This document shows positions 8,283-16,037 of a stretch of 64,000 bases of DNA, one piece after another. Position numbers and translations under genes: made by a program. Each line of letters opens with the position of its first letter. Positions within the stretch are counted from its first letter, which is position 1. This DNA comes from Azonexus hydrophilus DSM 23864 (GTDB lineage Bacteria > Pseudomonadota > Gammaproteobacteria > Burkholderiales > Rhodocyclaceae). The notes under the pieces were generated by a model. The model worked only from the letters and a program-made list of their open reading frames with translations, made no database searches and had not been told where the DNA came from. The stretch spans positions 1 to 64,000 of the forward strand of contig NZ_AUCE01000019.1 of assembly GCF_000429605.1 (NCBI RefSeq). Direction: 5' to 3'.

Positions 8283-10033
8283 GGGCAAGCTGCGGGTAAA
8301 GTAAAGGAAACGGATAGTCCGGGGCCATCCGACGGCTGTTCGGCCGCCAGTTGGCCGGCATGCGCTTCGATGATTCGCTTGCAGATTGACAGCCCGAGGC
8401 CCATGCCATCCGGTTTGGTTGTGAAGAAAGGCTCGAACAGGTGTTTTCGCGCATCTTCGTTCAGACCGATCCCGTGATCGCGGACGCTGACCCGGATTTG
8501 TTCCCCTTGTCTGTCAAGGCTGATTCTGATCGGCAAGCCGGCATCGCCTGCGGTGCGATGCGCGTCGACCGCATTTTTCAGCAGATTGAGCAGGACCTGC
8601 TGAATCTGCAATGGATCGACTTCGACATCGCTGGGTGTGTCCCCCAGCTGGTTGTTGAGGAGAATGTCCGGTGCGCGGGCCAGCATGCCGCGAAATAAAC
8701 GGCTTGACTCCTCGGTCAATGCAACAACGTTGCGCCTTTCCCTGGGTTGGACGCGCTTGCGGGCGAAGTCGCGGATACTTTCAAGTATCTGTGCAGCTCG
8801 TTCGGATTCGTTGGCGATTTCCCCCGCTGCCTGAGCGACCGCTTCATTCGACAGGCGTCCGGCATTCAGTCGTCGGGTCAGGCTGTGGGCGTAGTTGCCG
8901 ATGGTTGCGAGCGGCTGGTTGAGTTCGTGGGCCAGGGTTCCTGATAATTCGCCGAGTATGGATAGGCGTGACAAGTGCTCCATCTGCTGTTGCTGGGTGC
9001 GAATGTTCTCTTCCAGTTCGTCGCGTGCACTCAGCGCAGCGGACAGTTCGCGGGTGCGTCGCTGGACCAGAACCTCAACGCGCAAGGTGTAAGCCAGCCA
9101 GAGCAGCATGAATACCAGTATCGCCGCCCCAAGTGGCCAGTAGCGGTGAATTTGTGAGGCCAGGCGATGTTCGCGCAGGAAATCGTATGGGGCGATCTGA
9201 AGCCCGCGCAGCATTTCGTGCACCGGGTGGTAGTCAGCTGGGACGCCCCAATGGAGGACGCTGTCGGTGCGTTGAAGCGAGAGCAGTGCGATCATTACCT
9301 CGCGTGACAGGGCTTCTGGCGTTTTCTTGGCGGCGGCGAAGGCCCAGCCAGGATATGCGGGTGATGAACTCTGGCAGGGGCTGTCCGATCCCTGTGGCGA
9401 AAGGACTCGAAACTCGTCGTTGTTGACGCTTCCTTCGCGGATCAGCTGTTCAAGCAGGCAGCTCCGGATCGCACCCGCATCGGCTTGACCGTTGCGGACG
9501 GCGTCGATGACACGTGACATCGGGTAATCGGTGTATAGAGGAAGGAAATCGTGATTTTCCGGGTCAATGTTGCGACGCTTGAGTTCGGCCCAGATTACCT
9601 GATAGCCGCCGAATGCTTCTGGCGATACTGCAGCAAGCCGCTGCCCACGCAAGTTGTCGAGGGTCTCCAGATCTTTGCGTTGGGCGCGCACGATGACCGC
9701 CGAACCTACTGCATGGGCAGAGTCCTGACCCGGCTCGATTAATTGGGTGGCAATGCGTGTGACACCGTGCCGCGCTTCGAGAACAACATAATGCCCGGGG
9801 TTTGTGACGACGAAATCGATCTCGCCAGCGGCGATTGCAGCCTCGAGTTGATGGAGGTCTAGGTAGCGCAGTTTGATGGGATGATCGGGAAGCGATTTTG
9901 ATAGCGCCTCACCTAACGGTTGCCATTGCGTTTGGGCGGTGTCTTCCCCTAGCCAGGCCAGGATACCAATGCGGATATCACCGGCTAGGGCCAGGGTTGG
10001 CAGCGCGAGCAGCAGGAAAATCAGGAGTCGCAT
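8279..10033 (-). CDS. ttrS: TtrS-like sensor histidine kinase with PhnD-type periplasmic domain
   Basis: The 584-aa product has a signal peptide (1-17), then a periplasmic PhnD/TtrS-type binding domain (about 18-285; IRIGILAWLGED, DFVVTNPGHYVVLEARHG). One transmembrane helix (about 300-320) and a coiled linker come next. A HisKA box with the phospho-His in LSGTLAHELNQPLATIG and a HATPase domain (NLLKNAVDAHR, DHGIGL, EPFFTTKPDGMGLGL) complete it. This is the domain order of TtrS, the tetrathionate sensor of Salmonella. Pairing with a TsdA-like cytochrome instead of TtrBCA reductase is unusual. Ligand is inferred from family and context. Confidence 0.85.
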   Translation of the reverse strand: MRLLIFLLLALPTLALAGDIRIGILAWLGEDTAQTQWQPLGEALSKSLPDHPIKLRYLDLHQLEAAIAAGEIDFVVTNPGHYVVLEARHGVTRIATQLIEPGQDSAHAVGSAVIVRAQRKDLETLDNLRGQRLAAVSPEAFGGYQVIWAELKRRNIDPENHDFLPLYTDYPMSRVIDAVRNGQADAGAIRSCLLEQLIREGSVNNDEFRVLSPQGSDSPCQSSSPAYPGWAFAAAKKTPEALSREVMIALLSLQRTDSVLHWGVPADYHPVHEMLRGLQIAPYDFLREHRLASQIHRYWPLGAAILVFMLLWLAYTLRVEVLVQRRTRELSAALSARDELEENIRTQQQQMEHLSRLSILGELSGTLAHELNQPLATIGNYAHSLTRRLNAGRLSNEAVAQAAGEIANESERAAQILESIRDFARKRVQPRERRNVVALTEESSRLFRGMLARAPDILLNNQLGDTPSDVEVDPLQIQQVLLNLLKNAVDAHRTAGDAGLPIRISLDRQGEQIRVSVRDHGIGLNEDARKHLFEPFFTTKPDGMGLGLSICKRIIEAHAGQLAAEQPSDGPGLSVSFTLPAACP

Positions 10034-10149
10034 CGTGTGCCGATGTTAACCGATTTGCCTGTGCGTGCAGCGAGCCATTGGTGAAATCCCTAGGTTTCAG
10101 TAGTCGGTGAAATTAATAAAATCATGGGTTTGCCAAATTCGGTCTGCTC

Positions 10150-11505
10150 ATGACAACTTCGCACGCGCCACGCGCCCACTGGTCCAGCCGCTGGGCCTTC
10201 ATTCTGGTGACCATCGGTTCGGCGGTTGGTCTGGGCAATATCTGGAAGTTTCCGTACATGACCGGCGTCAATGGCGGCAGCGCCTTTGTGTTGGTCTATC
10301 TTGCCTGCATCGTCGGTATCGGCGTGCCGCTGCTGATGGCGGAAACCCTGCTCGGCCGGCGCGGCCAGAGCAGTCCGGTGGGCAGCATGCGCCTGCTCGC
10401 CGATGAGGCCGGCGCCAGCCGCTTGTGGCAGGTGATCGGCTACATCGGGATCGTCGGTGCCTTCCTGATCCTGTCGTTCTACAGTGTGGTTGCCGGCTGG
10501 GTGCTCGAATACACGGTACGTGCGGTCGAGGGTTTTGAAGCCTTGCCCAAAGAGGCTTTCGGCGAGGCCTTCGGGGCGCTGCTGGCCGATCCGAAGCGGA
10601 TGATCCTGTGGCATACCGCCTTCATGGGCATGTGCGGGCTGGTGGTACTGGGCGGCGTGACGCGCGGCATCGAACGGGCCAACAAGATCATGATGCCGGC
10701 GCTGTTCGCCATCCTCGTTTTCCTGCTCGGCTACGGTGCGGTTGCCGCCGATCTGCCAGCAGCTTTCCGCTTCCTGTTCCACTTCGAGCCGGAGGCGATC
10801 AACCGCAGCGTGCTGTTCGCCGCCATGGGGCATGCCTTCTTCACGCTCAGCCTGGGCATGGGGGCGATCATCACCTACGGTTCGTATCTCGAACGCAATG
10901 TGTCGATTCCGCGCACCTGCCTCTACATCGCCGGCGCCGACACGCTGGTGGCGATTCTTTCCGGGCTGTCGATCTTTGCCATCGTCTTCGCCCAGGGGCT
11001 GGAGCCGGCGGCCGGTCCCGGCCTGATCCTGCAGACCTTGCCGCTGGCTTTCTCGCAGATGCCGGGCGGGCATTTCATCGGCGTGCTGTTCTTCGTGCTG
11101 GTGGTCTTTGCCGCCTGGAGTTCGGCCATCTCGCTGCTGGAGCCGGGCGTGACCCTGCTGGTCGAGCGTTTTGACATGAGCCGGCCGGCGGCGGTGTTGT
11201 TGCTGTGTGCCGGCGTGTGGTTGCTCGGCATCGCGGTTGCCTTGTCGTTCAACGACTGGAGCGGTTTCACCGTCTTCGGGCTGGGCCTGTTCGATCTGCT
11301 CGACACGCTGACCAGCAAGATCATGATGCCGCTGGCCGGCCTGCTGATTGCCCTGTTTGCCGCCTGGGTGATGAAGCGCTCGCATGTGGCCGACGAAATC
11401 GGCCTCAGCGGTCGTGCGTTTGCCATGTGGTACAACGTGGTGCGCTTCGTTTCGCCGGTGGCGATCGTGGTGATCTTCCTGAATGTGATCGGGGTGCTCG
11501 GCTAA
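10150..11505 (+). CDS. Neurotransmitter:sodium symporter (NSS/SNF) family transporter
   Basis: The 451-aa membrane protein has about 11-12 helices. Helix 1 carries the NSS signature SAVGLGNIWKFPYMTGVNGG, which contributes to Na1/Na2 and substrate binding. Bacterial NSS proteins (LeuT, TnaT, MhsT) import amino acids with Na+. The specific amino acid cannot be told. Starts at ATG 10150. Its stop overlaps the stop of the convergent GGDEF gene by 4 nt (CTAA, 11502-11505), so there is no room for a terminator between them. Confidence 0.88.
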   Translation: MTTSHAPRAHWSSRWAFILVTIGSAVGLGNIWKFPYMTGVNGGSAFVLVYLACIVGIGVPLLMAETLLGRRGQSSPVGSMRLLADEAGASRLWQVIGYIGIVGAFLILSFYSVVAGWVLEYTVRAVEGFEALPKEAFGEAFGALLADPKRMILWHTAFMGMCGLVVLGGVTRGIERANKIMMPALFAILVFLLGYGAVAADLPAAFRFLFHFEPEAINRSVLFAAMGHAFFTLSLGMGAIITYGSYLERNVSIPRTCLYIAGADTLVAILSGLSIFAIVFAQGLEPAAGPGLILQTLPLAFSQMPGGHFIGVLFFVLVVFAAWSSAISLLEPGVTLLVERFDMSRPAAVLLLCAGVWLLGIAVALSFNDWSGFTVFGLGLFDLLDTLTSKIMMPLAGLLIALFAAWVMKRSHVADEIGLSGRAFAMWYNVVRFVSPVAIVVIFLNVIGVLG

Positions 11506-13100
11506 GCCAGGCAATAGCGACCGCGCCCGGCTTCCTTGGCGCGGTACATGGCCTGGTCGGCGGCGATCAGCAGGCGGTCCTGGTCGCAGTTGCCGTCGCC
11601 GATGGCGATGCCGATCGAGGTGCCGAGTACGCATGAACCAGCAGGGAGGTCGAACGGCGTGGCGAAGACTGCCAGGCATTTGTCGGCCACCCGTTCGGCG
11701 GTTTCGCCCGCCGATGCGTCAAGGTCGGAGAGCAGGACGACGAATTCATCGCCGCCGACGCGAGCCAGCGTGTCTTCGCGGCGGATCACCGCCAATAGCC
11801 GGTTGGCCACTTCGCGCAGGGCCAGGTCGCCGGTTTCGTGGCCGTGGCGGTCGTTGATCGGCTTGAAACCGTCGAGATCGAGAAACAGCACGGCAACCCA
11901 GCCGTCGTTGCGGTGCGCGCGGGCCAGCGCCAGTTTCATCCGGTCGGCCAGCAGCTTGCGGTTGGGCAGGCCGGTCAACTGGTCGTGATGCGCCATGTGG
12001 CTGAGTTCGGCCTGGCTTTCCAGGAGCTTCGACAGCACCCGGTTGAAGGCCGCCGTCAGATGGCCGACCTCGTCGTTGCGTGCGACCGGTAGCGGCTCCA
12101 GCGGCAGTTCGCCCTGGGTCATGCGGTCGGCCCGGTTGGCCGTTTCCATCAGCGGACGCATCATCCGGCGCATGATCAGGATCATTGCCAGGATGAACAG
12201 CGGCAGGATGATCACCGTATTGCGCAGGATGTAGTGGATCAATCGGCTGACCGAGCCATGCGCTTCGCTGGTTGGCAGACGGGCAACGACGAACCAATCA
12301 AGGCTTGGCACCGAGGCGGTAGCCACGATTTCCTCGACGCCCTTGGCGTTGACGGTGATGCCTGTGCCGCGAAAGCCGTTCATGGCCAGGTCGTGCAGCG
12401 GGTTGATGCCGGGGGCAGGCGTCGGGGCGAGGATCATCGTCGGGTCGGAGGCGCCGACGAACAGCTTGTCGCGTGGCGAGATCAGCAGTAGACCGCCGGT
12501 TTTTCCGATTCGGGTGGTGTACAACGTGGCCAGGAAGTTTCCCGACTGCAATTCCGAAACACCGACGAGAATTCCGCGTACCGATCCACCGTCATCGAGC
12601 AATGGCGCCGCCATCGGCAGGATGGGAAATGGAGCAATACGACCGGTCGTAGGCTGTCCAACCGCCAAGTGGCCCTGGCTGGCTTGGCGGAAGTAGTCAC
12701 GATCAGCGGCCGAACTGCCGGCACGGCCGGGCACCGCCGGGAAGTCGGCGATGATCTGTCCTGCGGTGTCGAGTACGAACAGGCCGCGCGAGAACAGCGG
12801 ATTTGTTTCCTGGCGCTCCTGTAGCCAGGCGCGCAGTTGAGCCGGTCTACCGAGCAGCGCAGGCGGCAGTTTGCTGGCCAGGTGCGTGAGCAGGTCGCGG
12901 CGGGCGACGATGTCGCGATCGACGTCCTGCGCAGCATAGTGGGCGATCGACGTCAGTTGGGCCGAGGTCAGCTGGGTCAGGTCGTTGCGCAGATAGCTGC
13001 TGAGAAAGATCATACGACCCAGGGCGCCGACGAGCAGCAGCGCCGAACCGAGCAGGATCAGTCGGGTGGTCAGGCTGTCGGCGCGGAGGCACAATCTCAT
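11502..13100 (-). CDS. Membrane diguanylate cyclase (dCache-HAMP-GGDEF)
   Basis: The product has about 532 aa: an N-terminal helix (about 9-30), an extracytoplasmic Cache-type sensor (about 35-270), a second helix around 285-305, HAMP (NRADRMTQGELPLEPL), a short coiled coil, and a GGDEF domain. The active site is intact (RVGGDEF), and an RRED inhibitory site lies five residues before it, so product feedback by c-di-GMP is expected. Its role is to make c-di-GMP in response to an unknown external ligand. The ATG at 13100 is chosen; an upstream TTG at 13133 is less likely. No EAL domain is present. Confidence 0.88.
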   Translation of the reverse strand: MRLCLRADSLTTRLILLGSALLLVGALGRMIFLSSYLRNDLTQLTSAQLTSIAHYAAQDVDRDIVARRDLLTHLASKLPPALLGRPAQLRAWLQERQETNPLFSRGLFVLDTAGQIIADFPAVPGRAGSSAADRDYFRQASQGHLAVGQPTTGRIAPFPILPMAAPLLDDGGSVRGILVGVSELQSGNFLATLYTTRIGKTGGLLLISPRDKLFVGASDPTMILAPTPAPGINPLHDLAMNGFRGTGITVNAKGVEEIVATASVPSLDWFVVARLPTSEAHGSVSRLIHYILRNTVIILPLFILAMILIMRRMMRPLMETANRADRMTQGELPLEPLPVARNDEVGHLTAAFNRVLSKLLESQAELSHMAHHDQLTGLPNRKLLADRMKLALARAHRNDGWVAVLFLDLDGFKPINDRHGHETGDLALREVANRLLAVIRREDTLARVGGDEFVVLLSDLDASAGETAERVADKCLAVFATPFDLPAGSCVLGTSIGIAIGDGNCDQDRLLIAADQAMYRAKEAGRGRYCLA

Positions 13101-13135
13101 CTTGGCATGAGGTTTCGGTTGGGGCGGCTGCAAGC

Positions 13136-15052
13136 TTACGCGAGATTGCTGCTGAGCGCCCGGCCGATGAAGTCGCGTTTGACCCGGGGTTTGGGCATGC
13201 GTTCGTCGAACCAGCGGCGGACGTCGTCGTCGAGGCAGATGCCGTGCATGTAGTTGTACAGCGCCTTGTTCAATCCCCTACCGAGGCTGGCGTGGTCGGT
13301 GCCGGTCGGGTCGACGAAGGCCACGTCGTTCCTGGCGAAGCCCTTGAACGGTTCCGGCTTGAGCGTGATGCCGTAGGCCGCCGGATCGCGCCCGACCGGC
13401 GAATGCACGGTACACGCGAAGCGGTGAAAGAAGCCGGACTGGATGCAGCCCTCGGCGAACAACTGGCGCACGTATTCCAGCGCATCGACCGTGTCCTGCA
13501 CGGTCTGCGTCGGAAAGCCGTACATCAGGTAGGCGTGCACCAGGATGCCGGCGTCGCTGAAGGCGCGGGTGACGCGCGCCACCTGGTCGACCGAGACACC
13601 CTTTTTCATCAGCGCCAGCAGGCGGTCGGACGCGACTTCCAGGCCGCCGGAAATGGCGATGCAGCCGCTGTCGGCGAGTTGCAGGCAGAGTTCGGGCGTG
13701 AACGACTTCTCGAAGCGGACGTTGCCCCACCAGGAAATCGCCAGATTGCGCCGCTGCAGTTCCTCGGCCAGCGCGCGCAGCGCCTTCGGCGGTGCCGCTT
13801 CGTCGACGAAATGGAAGCCGCTGTGGCCGGTCTCGTCGACGATGCGCTCGATGCGGTCGACCAGCGTGCTGGCGTTGGCGGCCTCGAAGCGCGAGATGTA
13901 GTCGAGGCTGACGTCGCAGAAGCTGCACTTCTTCCAGTAGCAGCCGTGGGCGACGGTCAGCTTGTTCCAGTGCCCGTCCGACCACAGCCGGTGCATGGGA
14001 TTGAGCATGTCGAGCAGCGACAGGTAACGGTCGAGCGGCAGGCCGTCCCAGGTCGGCGTGCCGACGTCTTCGAAAGGCACATCCGGCTCGCCGCTGGTGA
14101 ACCAGCGCACGGCGCCGTCGACGCGGGTGAAGGTGCGCAGCAGGTTGAGGCGCGGCCGCTGCCCGGCGAGGTGCTCGATCAGCGCCAGCAGCGGCGCCTC
14201 GCCGTCGTCGAGGGTGATGTAGTCGACGTAATCGAAGACGCGCGGCTCGGCCAGTTCGCGCAACTCGGTATTGACCCAGCCGCCGCCGAGGACGATGACG
14301 ATCTGCGGATACTTTGCTTTCACCGCCTGGGCGATGCGGAAGGCGGCATAGACCGAGCCGGGGAAGGGCACCGAGAGCAGCAGCATGTCCGGTTGTTCCC
14401 GGTCGACCGTCGAAATCGCCAGTTTTTCCAGCGTTGCATCGACCAGCGTCGGCGGTGCCGCCAGCGCCTGCGCCAGCGGCTCGAAGCTGGGCTGACTCTG
14501 GGCCAGCGATTCGGCGTAGCGGACAAACTCGAAGCGCGGATCGGCGGCCTCGCGGATGACGTCGGCGAGGTCGTTGAGGAAGAGCGTCGCCAGGTGGCGG
14601 GCGCGGTCCTGGATGCCGAGCGCGCCGAAGGCCCAGCCGAGCGGATCGCCGCTGCCGTCGTCGACATAGTGGTCGAGCGCCGAAAAGCGCGGCCCTTCGG
14701 GCAGGAAGGCGCGCGTGCAGATGCGGTGCGCCAGCGAGCCGTCGCGCCCCTGCAGCAGCGCCAGCGCCGGCCCGGTGGCGACGCGGTAGCGCTCGAACTG
14801 GTTGAGGAAGGTCTTGATCGTCGGCGAGCGCTGCTTGCGCGGCAGTGCTTCTGCTGCCGCCCGCAACTGCTCGAGGCCAGCCGGCGACAGCAGTTCGAGG
14901 ACGGTGAGCAGTGCCAGGTCGGCCTGCGCCGCGTCGAAGCCGCGCGAACGCAGGAAGCCCGTCAGGTAGGCTGTCGCCGGGTAAGGCGTGTTCAGCTGCG
15001 TCAGCGGCGGAATCACCGACAGAAGGCGGGGGCGGGCGGGTAGGGCGGTCAT
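13136..15052 (-). CDS. B12-binding-type radical SAM protein with CX4CX2C cluster motif
   Basis: The 638-aa product has an N-terminal Rossmann-like cobalamin-binding-type region (about 10-330; PPLTQLNTPYPATAYLTGFLRSRG, IVIVLGGGWVN, DYITLDDGE) and a radical SAM barrel (about 360-600). The 4Fe-4S motif is GCYWKKCSFCDV. The cysteines are spaced CX4CX2C, not the standard CX3CX2C. A conserved ISGGLEVASDRLL strand and LMYGFPTQT follow, as in the YgiQ/BchE-like superfamily. Substrate unknown. Likely last gene downstream of the triple-repeat protein (89 bp gap). Confidence 0.8.
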   Translation of the reverse strand: MTALPARPRLLSVIPPLTQLNTPYPATAYLTGFLRSRGFDAAQADLALLTVLELLSPAGLEQLRAAAEALPRKQRSPTIKTFLNQFERYRVATGPALALLQGRDGSLAHRICTRAFLPEGPRFSALDHYVDDGSGDPLGWAFGALGIQDRARHLATLFLNDLADVIREAADPRFEFVRYAESLAQSQPSFEPLAQALAAPPTLVDATLEKLAISTVDREQPDMLLLSVPFPGSVYAAFRIAQAVKAKYPQIVIVLGGGWVNTELRELAEPRVFDYVDYITLDDGEAPLLALIEHLAGQRPRLNLLRTFTRVDGAVRWFTSGEPDVPFEDVGTPTWDGLPLDRYLSLLDMLNPMHRLWSDGHWNKLTVAHGCYWKKCSFCDVSLDYISRFEAANASTLVDRIERIVDETGHSGFHFVDEAAPPKALRALAEELQRRNLAISWWGNVRFEKSFTPELCLQLADSGCIAISGGLEVASDRLLALMKKGVSVDQVARVTRAFSDAGILVHAYLMYGFPTQTVQDTVDALEYVRQLFAEGCIQSGFFHRFACTVHSPVGRDPAAYGITLKPEPFKGFARNDVAFVDPTGTDHASLGRGLNKALYNYMHGICLDDDVRRWFDERMPKPRVKRDFIGRALSSNLA

Positions 15053-15089
15053 CGCCGGCAGTTTACCCGCTGCCGTCGGTAAACGACAT

Positions 15090-15111
15090 GGGGCGGCCCG
15101 CAGGCCGCCCC
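15090..15111 (-). terminator. GC-rich hairpin without a T-run, possible weak terminator
   Basis: 9-bp perfect stem GGGGCGGCC / GGCCGCCCC with CGCA loop in the gap after the triple-repeat gene. On the minus strand it is followed by ATGTCG, so there is no uridine tract. Confidence 0.3.
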
Positions 15112-15141
15112 GGATCGATGTGTTTCTGGTTCGCTGCCGAC

Positions 15142-15798
15142 TCAGCCGAGCGCGGTTCTCTGCTTGTTGTACTGCTCCAGTGCCCGCTGCGTGCCATAGG
15201 AAATGGCATCTTCAACGGAAGCGAACTGGCGCCGCGACGAACTGTTGTTGCTGGTCTGAGCCTTGCTGCTTTCCTCGTTGGTGGCGCTGGTCTGGCGGGC
15301 GGCGGTCTGCTCGGCAGCACGGGCCGTGCCGTAGGCAATGGCTTCGTCGACCGAGGCGAATTGACGGCGGGACGTGCCCTTGCTGGCCTGGGTCCGGGTA
15401 TTTTCTTCGTTGTTGGCGCTGTTCTGCTGAACACCGCGCTGCTCGGCCGCACGGGCAGTGCCGTAGGCGATGGCTTCATCGACCGAAGCAAACTGGCGAC
15501 GTTCTGGCCGTGCCGTGGCCGATGCGCTGCGCGTGCTTTCTGCCTGTTGTTTGGCGACGCCGTCGGCGCTTAGCGTGACTTTGGTCGAACTGTTGTCACC
15601 GGTCGTCGAGGTGGCACGCGAAACCTGTTGCTGGGCATTTTTCAGCCCGGTGGTGTCGGCACCGATGGCGCTGGCCATTTTCTCGGCAGCCTTCAGGCTA
15701 TTGTTCAGGGCGTTCATCGACCGCTCATTACGGCTATTGACCGCCTGGTTGCGATAGGCGTCTTGCGCGGCGGTGCTGGAACTGATGGGGCTGGACAT
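15142..15798 (-). CDS. Protein of unknown function with three copies of a 21-residue motif, 218 aa
   Basis: The start at 15798 has AGGAGG 6 nt upstream; a longer frame to 15906 has no ribosome site. The N-terminal third (MSSPISSSTAAQDAYRNQAV, then a helical NNSLKAAEKMASAIG) is followed by three copies of RRQFASVDEAIAYGTARA at residues about 100-120, 144-164 and 189-209. They are joined by Ser/Thr/Asn/Gln-rich linkers of 23-24 residues. No signal peptide or membrane helix. I do not recognise the family. Regular spacing and disordered linkers suggest a multivalent binding scaffold, but that is inference. Confidence 0.7.
   Translation of the reverse strand: MSSPISSSTAAQDAYRNQAVNSRNERSMNALNNSLKAAEKMASAIGADTTGLKNAQQQVSRATSTTGDNSSTKVTLSADGVAKQQAESTRSASATARPERRQFASVDEAIAYGTARAAEQRGVQQNSANNEENTRTQASKGTSRRQFASVDEAIAYGTARAAEQTAARQTSATNEESSKAQTSNNSSSRRQFASVEDAISYGTQRALEQYNKQRTALG
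15172..15501 (-). repeat. Three tandem coding repeats (about 132-135 bp period)
   Basis: Units of 63 bp at 15439-15501, 15307-15369 and 15172-15234 encode near-identical motifs. Copies 1 and 2 match at all 21 residues; copy 3 has ED for DE and IS, Q and L changes. In-frame period 44 and 45 codons. Confidence 0.85.
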
Positions 15799-15959
15799 GA
15801 TGGCCTCCTGGGTCAGGATGCGGTGTTGCGGGTCACTGAGACGACTAGGACAACACTGTACGCCAAGCGAGGGCGGCTTGTGCAAAGAAAATGAGCAATG
15901 CAACAAAAGTGCTTATCTGTCAGTTGGCTAGCAGCAACACCCAGTGCGCTTCCACAGAC

Positions 15960-15982
15960 TTATCCACAGATTTCGTGGATAA
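15960..15982. promoter_or_regulatory. Inverted pair of DnaA-box-like sequences
   Basis: TTATCCACA at 15960-15968 is a perfect match to the DnaA box TTATNCACA. TTATCCACG lies on the other strand at 15974-15982, so the two 8-bp arms TTATCCAC/GTGGATAA face each other across 7 bp. Located 45-60 bp upstream of the dinB promoter. Confidence 0.5.
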
Positions 15983-16015
15983 CCCGGAGGCTGGCGCGAG
16001 CGGCCTTTCGGGCTT

Positions 16016-16037
16016 TATACTGTGCATATGAACAGTG
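16016..16037 (+). promoter_or_regulatory. dinB -10 element (TATACT) overlapped by a LexA/SOS box
   Basis: CTGT-N8-ACAG with flanking TA..TG (16018-16037) is a near-perfect LexA operator of the E. coli type. It overlaps a -10 TATACT at 16016-16021 and contains the dinB ATG (16028). LexA bound here would fully block initiation. Confidence 0.8.

Noticed and set aside
13244..15043. 599-codon open frame antisense to the radical SAM gene
   Set aside because: Low-complexity Arg/Gly/Gln composition; no ribosome site or family match; the opposite strand has conserved motifs.
15172..15501. Repeats as a CRISPR-like array
   Set aside because: The repeats are in frame, encode protein, and are spaced by coding linkers; no Cas genes.
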